A stretch of 64,000 bases of DNA from Sphingomonas sp. Leaf357 (GTDB lineage Bacteria > Pseudomonadota > Alphaproteobacteria > Sphingomonadales > Sphingomonadaceae): contig NZ_LMPM01000001.1 in assembly GCF_001423845.1 (NCBI RefSeq), positions 614,001-678,000 of the forward strand, in the 5' to 3' direction. The notes beneath the pieces are model-generated. The model did not search any database, was not told the origin of the DNA, and worked only from the letters and a program-made list of their open reading frames with translations. The first letter of the stretch is position 1. Each line of letters opens with the position of its first letter. A program made the position numbers and the translations under genes. Below, piece after piece: positions 51,496-60,623 of this stretch.

Positions 51496-51519
51496 AGAAA
51501 CGGCGCTTTCGGTCGTTCC
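51493..51519 (+). promoter_or_regulatory. Sigma-28-like promoter of fliD
   Basis: TAAAGAAA-N11-GTCGTTCC, with the TAA being the flhB stop. The -35 matches the FliA consensus at five of eight bases and the -10 core GTCGTT is shared with flgM and fliC. Predicted start near 51526, 21 bases before the fliD ATG. Confidence 0.5.
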
Positions 51520-51546
51520 TGGAGATGAGTTACCCGGGGACCGAGC

Positions 51547-52983
51547 ATGACGACCACCTCTTCGATCACCACCGCGCTCGGCGCCGGATCCGGGGTGGAC
51601 ATCAACGCGCTGGTCGCGTCGCTGGTCGATGCGCAGTTCGCCAACAAGACCACGCAGCTGACCAACCAGAGCGCGACGATCACCAAGCAGATCTCCGCCG
51701 TCTCGACGCTGAAGAGCGGGATCACAAGTTTCGCGAGCGCGCTGAACAGTTTGGTCAAGGGCGGATCGCTCGCCACCGCGCCGACGAGCTCCAATTCCAG
51801 CATCCTGAACGTCAGTGCGCTGTCCGGTGCCAAGCTGTCCGGCCTGTCCGCCAGCGTCGAGGTGCGCCAGCTCGCCGCCGCGCAGGTCGCGACGAGCACG
51901 CCCCGCGCCGACCCGATCGCCTCGGTCGGCAAGGGCAGCTTCACGTTGACCTTCGGTACGGCGACCGTCGGCGATGGCGCGATGACCGGCTTCACCGCCG
52001 GATCGGGCACGCCGGTCACCATTCCGATCACCACCGGCAATTCCGGCCTGAACGGGATCGCGCGCGCGATCAACGCGGCCGGTGCCGGGGTGACCGCCAC
52101 GGTGCTGACCGATTCGGCCGGCTCCCGCCTCAGCATCAAGGGCGCGACCGGCGAGGCGCAGGCGTTCACGCTGACCGCGACCGAGGATCCCGCCGCGCCC
52201 GGTCTCGCGGCGCTCAACATCGGGCCGGATGCCACCGCGACGACGATCGGATCGGCCGCCAGGGACGCGATCGTCGCGGTCGACGGCACGGCGCTGAAGC
52301 GCTCCACCAACAGCGTCAGCGACCTGATCACCGGCGTGAAGCTGGATCTCGTCTCCGCCTCGGTCGGCACGACGGTGACGATCGGCACCTCCGCCCCGAC
52401 CTCCGCGCTGAGCCAGGCGGTGAACGACTTCGTCGAGACGTTCAATCAACTGAACACCGCGATCAAGGAGCAGACCGATCCGGCGACCGGCGCGCTGCGC
52501 AGCGATGCGGCGGCGACCGGGCTGCAGCGCCAGATGCGCCAGTTGACGCTGACCAAATTGACCACGGGCGCTGCCGCCGGCGCGCCCACCACGCTGGCCG
52601 AGATCGGGGTGAAGACCAACCGCGACGGATCGCTGTCGGTCGATTCGAACCTGCTCTCCACCATGCTCACCAAATATCCCCAGGCGGTCGAGGCGATGTT
52701 CGCCGACGGCAAGGGGGCGTCGGGCAACGGCCTGTCGGGCGCGCTGACCTCGATCTCAGACGCGGCGGTGAGCATCAAGACCGGTCTGGGCGCGAGCGCG
52801 ACCCGCTACAGCAAGGCGCAGTCCGACCTGGCGAGCGACCAGTCCGACCTGAGCGATGCCGAGACGAAGGCGACCACCCGGCTGACCGCGCAATTCGCCG
52901 CGATGGACGCACGCGTGGCCGCCTACAAATCGACCCAGGCCTTCCTGACCCAGCAGATCGACGCCTGGAACAGCAAGGCATGA
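51547..52983 (+). CDS. fliD: Flagellar filament cap protein FliD
   Basis: A 478-residue filament cap. N-terminal FliD domain: ALGAGSGVDINALVASLVDA near residues 9-28 and the following helix; C-terminal domain: FVETFNQLNTAIKEQTDPAT, LAEIGVKTNRDGSLSVDSNL and the final coiled coil MDARVAAYKSTQAFLTQQID. It overlaps fliS by ATGA. Confidence 0.96.
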   Translation: MTTTSSITTALGAGSGVDINALVASLVDAQFANKTTQLTNQSATITKQISAVSTLKSGITSFASALNSLVKGGSLATAPTSSNSSILNVSALSGAKLSGLSASVEVRQLAAAQVATSTPRADPIASVGKGSFTLTFGTATVGDGAMTGFTAGSGTPVTIPITTGNSGLNGIARAINAAGAGVTATVLTDSAGSRLSIKGATGEAQAFTLTATEDPAAPGLAALNIGPDATATTIGSAARDAIVAVDGTALKRSTNSVSDLITGVKLDLVSASVGTTVTIGTSAPTSALSQAVNDFVETFNQLNTAIKEQTDPATGALRSDAAATGLQRQMRQLTLTKLTTGAAAGAPTTLAEIGVKTNRDGSLSVDSNLLSTMLTKYPQAVEAMFADGKGASGNGLSGALTSISDAAVSIKTGLGASATRYSKAQSDLASDQSDLSDAETKATTRLTAQFAAMDARVAAYKSTQAFLTQQIDAWNSKA

Positions 52984-53378
52984 TGTACGCGACGGCCCTC
53001 GGGCGCGATCCCGAAACGACTTATCGACAGATCGACATCGCCGGGCGCACCGCCGAGGCGGACGGGCCGGCTTTGGTGCAGGTGCTGTACACCGAGCTGG
53101 TCCGCGCGCTGCGCGTCGCCGCATGGGCGACGGAAAATCGCCAGTTCGCCATGAAGAGCGAGAAGATCACGCGCGCGACCGCGATCCTGTTCGCGCTGGA
53201 GACGGGGCTGGATTTCGAGGCCGGCGGCGAGGTTTCGGGCACGCTCGCGCGTCTCTATGGCGGCGTGCGGCGACAGATCGTCGAGGCGAGCATCGGCCAC
53301 GATCCCACGCCGTTTCGCGAAGTGGCCGCAAGCCTCGAGGAGATCGCCGCCGCCTGGGCGACGATGCGCGCCGCGTGA
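52980..53378 (+). CDS. fliS: Flagellin chaperone FliS
   Basis: A 132-residue cytoplasmic chaperone for flagellin. Four-helix pattern with PALVQVLYTELVRALRVAAW, KSEKITRATAILFALETGLD and SGTLARLYGGVRRQIVEASI, typical of FliS. ATG overlaps the fliD stop; a second Met follows immediately. It is followed by a repeat element and no fliT-like gene is seen. Confidence 0.93.
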   Translation: MMYATALGRDPETTYRQIDIAGRTAEADGPALVQVLYTELVRALRVAAWATENRQFAMKSEKITRATAILFALETGLDFEAGGEVSGTLARLYGGVRRQIVEASIGHDPTPFREVAASLEEIAAAWATMRAA

Positions 53379-53412
53379 GGCAGGACAACGGGGCATCTCA
53401 TCCTGCACGCTC

Positions 53413-53520
53413 CGTCACCCCGGACTTGTGCCGGGGTCCACCGAGCGGCTTTTGTAGCGAACCGTGATGTGATCGCAGAGTTACCGGCGCGGTGGACCCC
53501 GGAACAGGTCCGGGGTAACG
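53413..53520. repeat. Imperfect inverted repeat downstream of fliS
   Basis: Arms CGTCACCCCGGACTTGTGCC-GGGGTCCACC and GGTGGACCCC-GGAACAGGTCCGGGGTAACG. A dispersed repeat of a further family. It may terminate fliDS transcription. Confidence 0.88.
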
Positions 53521-53657
53521 AAAGGTTGGGTTCCTTCCCATCGCGTCGCCCACTCCATGTCCGTAAGCGCGCTCTTGATCAGACTCTGGACATGGTTGCC
53601 GTGACGTTAACCAAATCGTGACCTGATTGGTCCTAGACCGAACCGATCCTATCGGGA

Positions 53658-54245
53658 GTGGCAGGCATCATGGAGCTTTTCGGGAACACCGACAAACGCG
53701 CACGTACCGTGCTGGCGGTCGACGGCAATCGCACCAATCTGGGCGTGATCGGCCGCAGGCTCGGCCATCTCGGCTATCTCACCGCCCTCAGCGACAACGG
53801 CCCGGAAGCGCTCGGGCTGATCGCCGGACGCGGCTTCGATGTCGTGTTGCTCGACATGGCGCTGCCCGGGATGCCGGGCGTGCGCGTACTGCAGGAGATT
53901 CGCGGATCGCTGGACACCGCCGACCTGCCGGTGATCATGCTGACCGCGCGGAGCGACCCGGCCGCCGCGGTCCAGGCGCTGGCCGCCGGGGCCGACGATC
54001 ATGTCGCCAAGCCGTTCGATTTCGACGTGCTGGGCGCGCGGATCGAGCGCGTATTGTCTCGCGGGCGGCGCATCGCCGAACTGAAGCGCGCCAACCAGGC
54101 GCTCGATGCGCGCATCGCCACGCGCGCGATGGAATTGGGCGAGGCCAAGGCGGAACTCGCGGAAACGCGCGCCGACCGGCAACGGCTGATCGCCTCGATC
54201 CAGGCGCTGAACGACCAGATGGAGCGGCTGGGTTCGGGCGGCTGA
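53658..54245 (+). CDS. Receiver-domain protein with C-terminal coiled coil
   Basis: A 195-residue protein. The receiver domain occupies residues about 16-135: phosphoacceptor Asp in VVLLDMALPGMPG, conserved Thr in VIMLTARSD and Lys in DHVAKPFDFDVLG. The acidic pocket reads LAVDGNR, with Gly in place of the second Asp, so metal binding may be altered. Residues about 135-190 form a long coiled coil (ELKRANQALDARIATRAMEL). There is no DNA-binding or enzymatic domain. It follows fliDS and may be a motility regulator; TTAACC occurs 47-51 bases upstream. RBS: GGGAG. Confidence 0.85.
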   Translation: MAGIMELFGNTDKRARTVLAVDGNRTNLGVIGRRLGHLGYLTALSDNGPEALGLIAGRGFDVVLLDMALPGMPGVRVLQEIRGSLDTADLPVIMLTARSDPAAAVQALAAGADDHVAKPFDFDVLGARIERVLSRGRRIAELKRANQALDARIATRAMELGEAKAELAETRADRQRLIASIQALNDQMERLGSGG

Positions 54246-54272
54246 GGGTCGATCGCTTGTTTTCTTGCTGAC

Positions 54273-54380
54273 CGCTTCGCCGGCGCAGACCGGGGTCCAG
54301 CCGGGAGACAGGAATGATCTGGCGTTGCGCGTCGTAACGTCCATCTTCGCGACTGGACCCCGGCCTGCGCCGGGGAAGCG
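54273..54380. repeat. Imperfect inverted repeat between convergent genes
   Basis: Arms CGCTTCGCCGGCGCAGACCG-GGGTCCAG and CTGGACCCC-GGCCTGCGCCGGGGAAGCG. It lies between the convergent receiver and siroheme synthase genes, where it could act as a two-way terminator. Confidence 0.88.
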
Positions 54381-54402
54381 CCTTATGTCGCGCGAAAGAA
54401 TT

Positions 54403-55167
54403 CTACGCGAAGCCCAGGTCGATCGACAGGCCCGCGCCGGTATCGGCCGGCGCCGCGTCGCACACGATCCGCACCGCATCGGCGCGCGCGCGATCCAGGA
54501 CCGCACCGGGAGCATTTGCGCGATGATAGATCCGGTCGGCCTGCCCGAGCAGCCGCGCCTGACGTAGGGTGAGATCGTCGGGATCGGCCGTCGTCAATCT
54601 GATCTCGACCAGTAAATCGGCATTCTCGCTTCGGGCGTTCAGCCATGTCGAAACAGATGCCGCCTCGCTCAGCGGATCGAGCGCACCGCCCGCGCGCATC
54701 GCAGCGCCGAGCGCGCGGCGGCGATCGGTGGCGTTCGGGTAACGCTCGCGGATCGCGGCGCGGGCCTCGAACAACCCTTGCGCGAGACCGCCCAGCGCGG
54801 CGGGCAAAAGCGTTTCCAGCCGCTGCCTGAGCGCGGCGGCCAGACCGGCGGATGCGCCGCCGGTACCGATCGCGACCAGGACCGGATCGCGATCGACGAT
54901 CGCCGGCAGGGTGAAATCGCACAGGTCGGGCCGGTCCACCGCGTTGACCAGCACGCCCCGCTCCTTCAGCCGCGCGATCGCCTCGAGCGCCTGTATCTCG
55001 TCGTCGATCGCGACGATCGCGAGTTGTGCGTCCGCGCCCTCGTCGCCGATCACCGCGCCGGCGCGTTCCAGCAGGCGGCGCTTGGCATCCGCCGGCTCGC
55101 CCTCGCCCAGCAGGATCACCCCGCGCCCCGCCAGCCTCACGAACAGCGGCAGGCTGTGCAGGGTCAA
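54403..55167 (-). CDS. Precorrin-2 dehydrogenase / siroheme synthase, N-terminal type
   Basis: A 254-residue enzyme resembling the CysG N-terminal half/Met8p, which oxidises precorrin-2 and chelates iron to make siroheme for sulfite or nitrite reductases. Motifs: LPLFVRLAGRGVILLGEGEP (NAD-binding fold), GVLVNAVDRPDLCDFTLPAI near residue 92 and VLVAIGTGGASAGLAAALRQ. The C-terminal 80 residues differ from CysG and contain no SAM-dependent methyltransferase domain. It lies ten bases downstream of lysA on the same strand. Confidence 0.88.
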   Translation of the reverse strand: MTLHSLPLFVRLAGRGVILLGEGEPADAKRRLLERAGAVIGDEGADAQLAIVAIDDEIQALEAIARLKERGVLVNAVDRPDLCDFTLPAIVDRDPVLVAIGTGGASAGLAAALRQRLETLLPAALGGLAQGLFEARAAIRERYPNATDRRRALGAAMRAGGALDPLSEAASVSTWLNARSENADLLVEIRLTTADPDDLTLRQARLLGQADRIYHRANAPGAVLDRARADAVRIVCDAAPADTGAGLSIDLGFA

Positions 55168-55177
55168 TTGGGCAGCC

Positions 55178-56440
55178 TCACGCCTTCAGCCACTCCGGCA
55201 GGCGCTCGGCGGCAAGGGTCATTTCCGGCTCGATCCGGTCGGCGACCACCGCGAACCGTTCGCCATCGACCAGCACTTCCGGCACCATCGCGCGGCTGTT
55301 GTACATGCTCGCCATCGTCGCGCCGTACGCTCCGGCCGAGCGGAACACGGCGAGATCGCCCGACGACACCAGATCGATATCGCGGCCCATCGCGAAGGTG
55401 TCGCCGGATTCGCAGACCGGGCCGGCGATGTTCGCCGTCAGCCGCCCACCACCGGGCGTCACCGCCTCGAAATCGTGCCACGCATCGTACATCGCCGGCC
55501 GGGTGAGATCGTTCATCGCCGCATCGACGATGACGTACGGATTGATCGCGCCGGGCTTCACCCAGATCACTTCGGTGAGCAGCACCCCGGCATTGGCGGT
55601 GAGCACCCGGCCGGGTTCGAACATCAGTTCGACGTCCCAATCCTTCGTCACCCGTGCGACCATCGCGCCATAATCGGCGGCGCTCGGCGGGACATCGCCT
55701 TCCTTGTAGCGCACGCCGAGCCCCCCGCCGAGATCGACGCGGCTGATGAAATGGCCGAACTTGCGCAATTCGGCGATCAGCTCGCCGATCCGTTCATAGG
55801 CCGCTTCCAGCGGTGCCAGATCGAGCAGCTGGCTGCCGATATGGATCGCGATGCCGCGCAGCGACAGGCCGTCCAGCTCGGCCAGCCGGCCATACATCTC
55901 GACCGCCTGATCGATCGACACGCCGAACTTGTTCTCCTTGCGCCCGGTGGAGATCTTGGCGTGCGTGCCGGCATCGACGTCCGGATTGACGCGCAACGTG
56001 GCCGGCGCGCGCAGGCCGCGCGCATGCGCCATCGCGGCGAGGACTTCGCCTTCCTCCTCCAGCTCCAGGTTGAACTGGCCGATCCCGGCATCGAGCGCGG
56101 CGGAGAGTTCCGCGCGCGTCTTGCCCACGCCAGAAAAGACGATGTCGGCGGCGGGCATGCCCGCGGCCAAGGCGCGGCGCATCTCGCCGCCCGACACCAC
56201 GTCGGCGCCATAGCCTTCCTGCGCCAGCACGCGCAGCACGGCGAGGTTGGGATTGGCCTTGATCGCGAAGGCCAGGTGGATGCGGCCAGCCGGCTTCAAT
56301 CCGTCGCGAAACATCCGCGCGTGGCGGCGCAGCATATCGGTGGAATAGACGTACACCGGCGTGCCGACGGCATGGGCGATGGTCGGCAGATCGACCTGCT
56401 CGCAATGCAGCGTGCCGTTCAGGTTCTGAAACTGGTCCAT
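55178..56440 (-). CDS. lysA: Diaminopimelate decarboxylase
   Basis: A 420-residue PLP enzyme making L-lysine from meso-diaminopimelate. The PLP Lys is in HLAFAIKANPNLAVLRVL near residue 62; HIGSQLLDL, the Gly-rich RVDLGGGLGVRY and the C-terminal CESGDTFAMGRD and NSRAMVPEVL are conserved. Start ATG 56440 overlaps the stop of the lipoprotein gene (TGATG). The open frame extends upstream only as a shadow. Gene order argH, lipoprotein, lysA is common in proteobacteria. Confidence 0.97.
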   Translation of the reverse strand: MDQFQNLNGTLHCEQVDLPTIAHAVGTPVYVYSTDMLRRHARMFRDGLKPAGRIHLAFAIKANPNLAVLRVLAQEGYGADVVSGGEMRRALAAGMPAADIVFSGVGKTRAELSAALDAGIGQFNLELEEEGEVLAAMAHARGLRAPATLRVNPDVDAGTHAKISTGRKENKFGVSIDQAVEMYGRLAELDGLSLRGIAIHIGSQLLDLAPLEAAYERIGELIAELRKFGHFISRVDLGGGLGVRYKEGDVPPSAADYGAMVARVTKDWDVELMFEPGRVLTANAGVLLTEVIWVKPGAINPYVIVDAAMNDLTRPAMYDAWHDFEAVTPGGGRLTANIAGPVCESGDTFAMGRDIDLVSSGDLAVFRSAGAYGATMASMYNSRAMVPEVLVDGERFAVVADRIEPEMTLAAERLPEWLKA

Positions 56441-56691
56441 CACCGCCCCGGCGGCAGATCGAATTCGTCGCTGCGGCGTTCCTGCGACTGGGTCAGCAGT
56501 TCGTCGCTGCGCTGCGGCCGTGCCTGGCTGCTCGGCGTAAGCAGCTGGTTCGGCGTCGGCGTGGCGGTGGCACCGTACGGGGCGACGGGCAGCTTGTCGC
56601 CCTTGGCCGGCGACAGGCCGGTCGAGGCACCGCACGCGGCGAGCGCGAGCGGCGCGGCCGCGGCAAGGAAGGGCAGAACTTTCATCGTCAC
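56440..56691 (-). CDS. Small lipoprotein between argH and lysA
   Basis: An 83-residue lipoprotein: signal peptide with lipobox LALAAC (Cys near residue 20) and a Pro/Thr/Ser-rich, probably disordered tail. Its position upstream of lysA matches that of LptM (YifL), the small lipoprotein that assists LptD maturation, and the segment after the Cys is short as in that family, but I see no firm sequence match. Overlaps argH by four bases and lysA by one. Confidence 0.75.
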   Translation of the reverse strand: MTMKVLPFLAAAAPLALAACGASTGLSPAKGDKLPVAPYGATATPTPNQLLTPSSQARPQRSDELLTQSQERRSDEFDLPPGR

Positions 56692-58070
56692 GCTCCGTTT
56701 CGCGCGGCCGCGATCGCCGCACGCACCCGCGCCGGCGCGGTGCCGCCGAAACTGGTCCGGCTGGCGACCGACGCATCGACGCTGAGCACGCCATAGACAC
56801 GTTCGTCGATTCGCGCATCGATTGCTTGCAGGTCGGCGAGCGGCACCCGGTCGAGCGCGACGCCCAGATCCTCGGCGCGCTTCACCGCGCTGCCGGTGAT
56901 GTGATGGGCTTCGCGGAAGGGGATGTCGGCGACGCGGACCAACCAGTCGGCGAGGTCGGTCGCGGTGGAGAAGCCAGCCTCCGCCGCCTGCCGCATGCGC
57001 ACGGTGCGGAAGGTCGCGCTTTCGACCATGCCGGTCATCGCCGCGATCGACAGGCCGAGCAGATCGTGCGCCTCGAACACCGGCGGCTTATCGTCCTGCA
57101 TGTCCTTCGAATAGGCGAGCGGCAGGCCCTTCATCGTCACCATCAGCCCGGTCATGCAGCCGAGAATGCGCCCCGAATGCCCGCGCACCAGCTCGGCCGC
57201 GTCGGGATTGCGCTTCTGAGGCATGATCGAGCTGCCGGTCGACCATTGGTCGCTCAGCGACACAAAACCGAACGGCTGCGACGCCCAGAGGATGAATTCC
57301 TCGGCCAGCCGGCTGAGATGCAGCGCGCATTGCACGGCGGCGGTGAGATATTCGATCGCGAAATCGCGGTCGCTGACGCCGTCGAGCGAGTTGCGCGTCG
57401 GACCGTCGAAGCCGAGTGTGCGCGCCGTGGCCTCGCGATCGATCGGGAAGCCGGTGCCGGCGAGCGCGGCCGAGCCGAGCGGGCAGAGATTGGCGCGCGC
57501 GCGCGCGTCGTGGAAGCGGCTCCGGTCGCGCGCAATCATCTCGTAATAGGCCATCAGGTGATGGCCCAAGGTCACCGGCTGCGCGCTCTGCAGATGCGTG
57601 AAGCCGGGCATCACGCTGTCGGCATGCTCGTCCGCGCGGACGAGCAGCGCCTGCTGGAACGCGGCCAAGGCACCGTCGACCTGATCGATCGCGTCGCGCA
57701 CCCACAGGCGGAAATCGGTCGCGACCTGATCGTTGCGGCTGCGCGCGGTGTGCAGGCGTCCGGCGACCGGGCCGATCAGCGCGCCAAGCTTCGCCTCGGT
57801 CTGCATGTGGATGTCTTCGAGCGTCAGATCCTCGGCCACGCCGTTCGCTTCGTAATCGGCCGCGACCTGCGCCAGGCCGGCCGAGATCGCCGCCGCATCC
57901 TCGACCGAGACGATGCCGGCCGCGCCCAGCATCTTCACGTGCGCCTGCGATCCGGCGACGTCCTGCCGCCACAGGCGCTTGTCGAACGGGATCGAGGCAT
58001 TTATCTCGCGCATCACCGCCGCGGGCCCTTCCGCGAACCGGCCGCCCCACATCGCATTGGATGCGTTCAT
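56688..58070 (-). CDS. argH: Argininosuccinate lyase
   Basis: A 460-residue enzyme of arginine synthesis that splits argininosuccinate into arginine and fumarate. Motifs: MWGGRFAEG at the N-terminus, [13 protein letters not shown] near 110, [16 protein letters not shown] near 155 and the fumarase/aspartase signature [12 protein letters not shown] near 280. Start ATG 58070 has GGAAAGA upstream. The start codon overlaps by two bases the ATG of the divergent tlpA-like gene. First gene of argH-lipoprotein-lysA-siroheme synthase. Confidence 0.97.
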   Translation of the reverse strand: MNASNAMWGGRFAEGPAAVMREINASIPFDKRLWRQDVAGSQAHVKMLGAAGIVSVEDAAAISAGLAQVAADYEANGVAEDLTLEDIHMQTEAKLGALIGPVAGRLHTARSRNDQVATDFRLWVRDAIDQVDGALAAFQQALLVRADEHADSVMPGFTHLQSAQPVTLGHHLMAYYEMIARDRSRFHDARARANLCPLGSAALAGTGFPIDREATARTLGFDGPTRNSLDGVSDRDFAIEYLTAAVQCALHLSRLAEEFILWASQPFGFVSLSDQWSTGSSIMPQKRNPDAAELVRGHSGRILGCMTGLMVTMKGLPLAYSKDMQDDKPPVFEAHDLLGLSIAAMTGMVESATFRTVRMRQAAEAGFSTATDLADWLVRVADIPFREAHHITGSAVKRAEDLGVALDRVPLADLQAIDARIDERVYGVLSVDASVASRTSFGGTAPARVRAAIAAARNGA

Positions 58071-58641
58071 GTCTTTCCGATCGACGATCGTACCGCTCCT
58101 GCTGATGCTCGGCTCACTCGCCGCGTGCGATAGGCAAGACTCCGCCAACACTCAAGCCGAGGCCGCCGCCCCGGTGGACAACATCGCCGCCGCGCCGATC
58201 GAGAAGCCCGCCACCGGCACGCTTGACCGCAGCCACAGGGGCGAGGCGCCGCCCGCCATCGGCTTCACCGCGCCCGACGGCAAGACGACGACGATCGCCG
58301 CGTTCAAGGGCAAGCCGGTGCTGGTCAATCTGTGGGCGACGTGGTGCGCGCCGTGCATCAAGGAAATGCCGACGCTCGACACGGTCGCCGCGCGGATGAC
58401 GGTGATCGCGGTCAGCCAGGACCTGGAGGGCGCGGCGAAGGTGACGCCCTATCTGGCCAAAGCCGGCCTCAAGAACATCAAGCCCTATCTCGACCCCCAG
58501 GTGGCGCTGAGCACGACCTACCAGGCCAGCCTGCCGACCAGCATCCTGTACGATTCGGCCGGCAGGGAAGTGTGGCGCACGACCGGCGGCATGGACTGGG
58601 CATCGCAGGCGGCGACCGACCTGCTGGCGGAAGCGAAATAG
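58069..58641 (+). CDS. TlpA-like thioredoxin-fold lipoprotein
   Basis: A 190-residue membrane-anchored periplasmic oxidoreductase. Lipobox LGSLAAC (Cys near residue 20), an Ala/Pro-rich linker, then a TlpA/ResA-type thioredoxin fold with active site [15 protein letters not shown] (WCAPC near residue 90) and the cis-Pro in LPTSILYD. Probable reductant in cytochrome c maturation or protein disulfide exchange. Its start codon overlaps the argH start codon head to head, so each 5' leader must lie within the other gene. The ribosome-binding site is weak. Confidence 0.92.
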   Translation: MSFRSTIVPLLLMLGSLAACDRQDSANTQAEAAAPVDNIAAAPIEKPATGTLDRSHRGEAPPAIGFTAPDGKTTTIAAFKGKPVLVNLWATWCAPCIKEMPTLDTVAARMTVIAVSQDLEGAAKVTPYLAKAGLKNIKPYLDPQVALSTTYQASLPTSILYDSAGREVWRTTGGMDWASQAATDLLAEAK

Positions 58642-58949
58642 GGTAGCGCTGTTTTGGCAGATCCCGCCGAGTTTCAGGTGGTTGGGCGTGAGTTCAGGCG
58701 CTGCCGGGCGTTCCACGATCGGCGGCGGGGAAGCGGCAACCAGCGGTAGAGCCGGTCGGGCGGCAAGGGCAGGCGATGTTGGAATGAACATGATGCGTCC
58801 GGGATGATGGTGGACACGATGCTTCGGCCGTCGCCTCATGGGGAACTCGTATCCCCATTCCCTAAAACGGCTTTTCGTCAGTGTTGGACCGGCACGCGAC
58901 CCGGTCGGCCAAAGACGTCACCCAAGCACCGGTACGATCCAGCCTGTTC
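58642..58949. other. Intergenic region, no supported gene
   Basis: These 308 bases lie between the convergent tlpA-like and glycosyltransferase genes. A perfect seven-base inverted repeat (ATGGGGA-N7-TCCCCAT, 58838-58858) is present but lacks a T-run. No gene is supported. Confidence 0.4.
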
Positions 58950-60623
58950 CTATTTCGCGGCGTCAATCGGCGGCGTCACGAGGGAACTGCGTCTCTCACG
59001 AAGGTCCACGATCGTGACGACTGGTCCACCGACGCGCCCCGGCACCGGGGTGAAGGTCATCCCAGCCGATCTTTCGGCAATCAGCGCGCGGTAGGCAGCG
59101 TCTTCGTTGGGAAACAGGCCACTTTCCTGGCGATACCGATCCGCTTGGCTGAGGATCGCGAAATCGAGCCGACAATCTGCGCGGCGTGCCGGGGGCAAGG
59201 TGCCATAGTCGAGATTGGATCGCCCGCCGCGGGCCATCTCGATCACGGCATAATTCGCGCGCCCGTGGATCAGCGCGACCACATCGACACAGCCCGCATT
59301 TCCCATCGGGAACAGCACATGCCAGGGCTGCCCGATCAGATCGAAGGCGTTATGTTCGATCAACACCCGGCTGCCGGGCGGAATGTTCTTCAATGCCCAA
59401 GCGGATGCCAATTGCCGCGTATCGTTCATGCGCGCGCGGCCGTCCGCCAGGGAACGTGCGCCGAGCGGGACCAGGGCGGCGAGAAGGACTGCCGTCGGCG
59501 CCCATCGAACCCAATTTGCCCGAATCTGCCGCGGCCACATCCCACCCAGCCGGATCAAACCCCAAGCTGCGACGATCGCGCCGATCGGCATGAGCGGTAG
59601 TGCCCAACGCTCCCAGACAAGCCGTTGTACACAGAACAGGATCACGAAGGCGATGGCGACCGGCATCAGGACGGCCATCGCTTGGCGATGGCGATGGAGT
59701 TGGATCGCGCCGAAGGCGACCAAGCACAAGCCCAACAGGCCGAACCCCGCGTGTAACGGACCGTCCAGATACCAGAACAGGTTGTACAAGACGCTCCCGC
59801 CATTTGCGCCCAGATGATAGGATTGACCCTCCCCCTGAATATTCTTCATCGCCGTGGCATGGTCGAGCAGAAGATAAGGTGAGACGACGAAGAGTATGAT
59901 GATCGCGCCCGCGGCCGATCCCGCCAGGCGGAGCAGGGCAGCGCGGGGGGGCAGCGCCCCGGTTCGCACCGCGAAAATGGTCGCCGATCCGATCGCCAGG
60001 CTGGCCAGGGCGAATGGCCATTTCGTTGCGATCGCCAACCCTAGCCACAATGCCGCAAATCGATAGTCGCGCCATTTCCCGCCTTCGGCGATTGCTGCAC
60101 ACGACCGCAGGCAAAGCAGCATGAAAGTACAGGCCATCATGTCCGAGCGGATGATTTGCGACCATGTGACGTGCACCGGATTGATCGCCAGCAACGCTGC
60201 GGCCGCGATCCCCGCCCGGGGCCCGAAAAACCGGTTCGCCAGCGACCAGGTCAACCAGATCGTGGCCAGGGCAAACAATATCATCGCCACCCGACCGGGA
60301 AGAATGATCCAACTGGGATCGGCATAGACCATCGTCCCGAACTGCCGCGCCGATTCGGCACGCCCGGTCACAAGCGCGAACGCGAACACCGCTGCATCGA
60401 TGACGGCGAGCAAATACATCGTCGTGGTGGCGGGGTGGCCGAACCAGCCGGGATTCAGCGTGTGGCTGCGCAGCATGCGCAGCGCACCCATTTCGAAGAT
60501 CAATTCGTCCGGGTCGTTCATCGCCGGCAAACCGAAGCGGATCGTGGCGATCCGCAGATAGAATGCGACGCACATTATGGCGAGCAACATCCAGCCCCGC
60601 CGGTCCGGTCCGAACGATGGCAT
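58950..60623 (-). CDS. Glycosyltransferase family 39-like membrane protein
   Basis: A 557-residue GT-C type protein with about ten to twelve membrane helices. The first extracytoplasmic loop carries the acidic pair expected for a GT39/ArnT-type dolichol- or undecaprenyl-phosphate-sugar transferase (FGLPAMNDPDELIFEMG near residue 35). A soluble periplasmic domain forms the last 150 residues. Start ATG 60623 shares bases with the stop of the beta-helix gene (TAATG); the frame upstream is a shadow. It is the last gene of a four-gene operon and probably transfers a lipid-linked sugar to a surface acceptor (inference). Confidence 0.82.
   Translation of the reverse strand: MPSFGPDRRGWMLLAIMCVAFYLRIATIRFGLPAMNDPDELIFEMGALRMLRSHTLNPGWFGHPATTTMYLLAVIDAAVFAFALVTGRAESARQFGTMVYADPSWIILPGRVAMILFALATIWLTWSLANRFFGPRAGIAAAALLAINPVHVTWSQIIRSDMMACTFMLLCLRSCAAIAEGGKWRDYRFAALWLGLAIATKWPFALASLAIGSATIFAVRTGALPPRAALLRLAGSAAGAIIILFVVSPYLLLDHATAMKNIQGEGQSYHLGANGGSVLYNLFWYLDGPLHAGFGLLGLCLVAFGAIQLHRHRQAMAVLMPVAIAFVILFCVQRLVWERWALPLMPIGAIVAAWGLIRLGGMWPRQIRANWVRWAPTAVLLAALVPLGARSLADGRARMNDTRQLASAWALKNIPPGSRVLIEHNAFDLIGQPWHVLFPMGNAGCVDVVALIHGRANYAVIEMARGGRSNLDYGTLPPARRADCRLDFAILSQADRYRQESGLFPNEDAAYRALIAERSAGMTFTPVPGRVGGPVVTIVDLRERRSSLVTPPIDAAK

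Noticed and set aside
50532..53378. 948-codon plus-strand frame spanning flhB, fliD and fliS
   Set aside because: It is an alternative frame across three conserved genes and shows only Arg/Gly/Asp-rich sequence.
58838..58858. ATGGGGA-N7-TCCCCAT hairpin as a terminator
   Set aside because: No T-run on either side; stem only seven bases. It is mentioned only as a feature of the gap.
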